The notes under the pieces were generated by a model. It was not told the DNA's origin, searched no databases, and worked only from the letters and a program-made list of their open reading frames with translations. Both the position numbers and the translations under genes were made by a program. A stretch of DNA of 5,670 bases from Gammaproteobacteria bacterium (GTDB lineage Bacteria; Pseudomonadota; Gammaproteobacteria; Steroidobacterales; GCA-2729495): contig JAKLLP010000153.1 in NCBI GenBank assembly GCA_023150055.1, forward strand, positions 1 to 5,670, written 5' to 3'. Below are positions 5,497 through 5,670 of the stretch, piece after piece. Each line of letters starts with the position of its first letter. Within the stretch, counting starts at the first letter, position 1.

Positions 5497-5670
5497 CTAC
5501 GCCTTGCCGGCGCGGAAGAACCGGGCCTCGCGCAGGTCGCCATAGATCGTGCCGTCGTAATCGAAACAGATCGGCGGCATCGGGCGCCGGTCCCAGTAGT
5601 TGACGAGCAGGGTCAGCCGCAGTTCGTCGGTCCTGGCCTCCTTGGCATTTTTATCGGGAATCACGCCATG
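5497..5670 (-). CDS. C-terminal fragment of a cytoplasmic protein, possibly Fe(II)/2-oxoglutarate oxygenase-like
   Basis: Fifty-seven codons enter from the right edge and end at a TAG at 5499-5497; the N-terminus is outside the window. The fragment begins HGVIPDKNAKE, then has a beta-strand-like stretch LRLTLLVNYWDRRP (about 17-30) and PPICFDYDGTIYG, ending FFRAGKA. A His-Gly-Val followed 12-17 residues later by Arg and a hydrophobic strand ending in NYW is reminiscent of the distal iron-binding His and 2-oxoglutarate-binding Arg at the end of a double-stranded beta-helix oxygenase. That is a weak resemblance from a short tail, so the function is left open. The composition is protein-like and the stop lies just ahead of the reductase, supporting a real gene in the same operon. 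Confidence 0.7.
   Translation of the reverse strand, partial: HGVIPDKNAKEARTDELRLTLLVNYWDRRPMPPICFDYDGTIYGDLREARFFRAGKA

Noticed and set aside
4089..5603. Plus-strand 504-codon frame across the reductase and leader
   Set aside because: It runs antisense to three genes and the leader and is rich in Arg, Pro and His. The minus strand carries the full reductase tetrad, so this is a shadow.

Overview
The window is very GC-rich chromosomal DNA with strong G/C preference at third codon positions, which fits a free-living high-GC proteobacterium. I cannot name the genus from sequence alone. There are no tRNA or rRNA genes, no insertion sequence, no CRISPR array and no phage hallmark gene. Almost every base is accounted for by six protein-coding genes, two of which are cut by the window edges and so have no complete reading frame here.

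Layout, left to right. Positions 1-774 (minus) hold most of an alpha/beta hydrolase that runs off the left edge. Immediately upstream of it in transcription, 782-1936 (minus) encodes a 384-residue protein with an N-terminal all-beta-looking domain and a C-terminal P-loop-like domain whose nucleotide-binding loop is degenerate. These two are seven bases apart and look co-translated. A 140-base divergent intergenic region (1937-2076) separates them from 2077-3183 (plus), a probably exported second alpha/beta hydrolase that shares motif blocks with the first. Its 3' end overlaps by 14 bases, tail to tail, the end of 3170-4327 (minus), an ATP-grasp enzyme of the YheC/YheD type. The leader of the ATP-grasp gene (4328-4529) holds a perfect 10-bp hairpin and a good Shine-Dalgarno sequence placed in front of a 26-codon reading frame that overlaps the ATP-grasp start. 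Next upstream is 4530-5474 (minus), an aldo/keto reductase best started at a TTG codon, and then 5497-5670 (minus), the last 57 codons of a protein whose tail is weakly reminiscent of an Fe(II)/2-oxoglutarate oxygenase.

Functionally the window reads as a small metabolic neighbourhood: two serine hydrolases of one lineage, one cytoplasmic and one exported; an ATP-dependent carboxylate-amine ligase fold; a P-loop-like protein with altered catalytic residues; and a redox pair (reductase plus possible oxygenase). The gene directions show at least three transcription units. A joint pathway, for example making and hydrolysing a small amide or peptide, is only an inference. The points most worth a second look are the degenerate P-loop, the paralogous hydrolases flanking it, and the small reading frame plus hairpin in front of the ATP-grasp gene.
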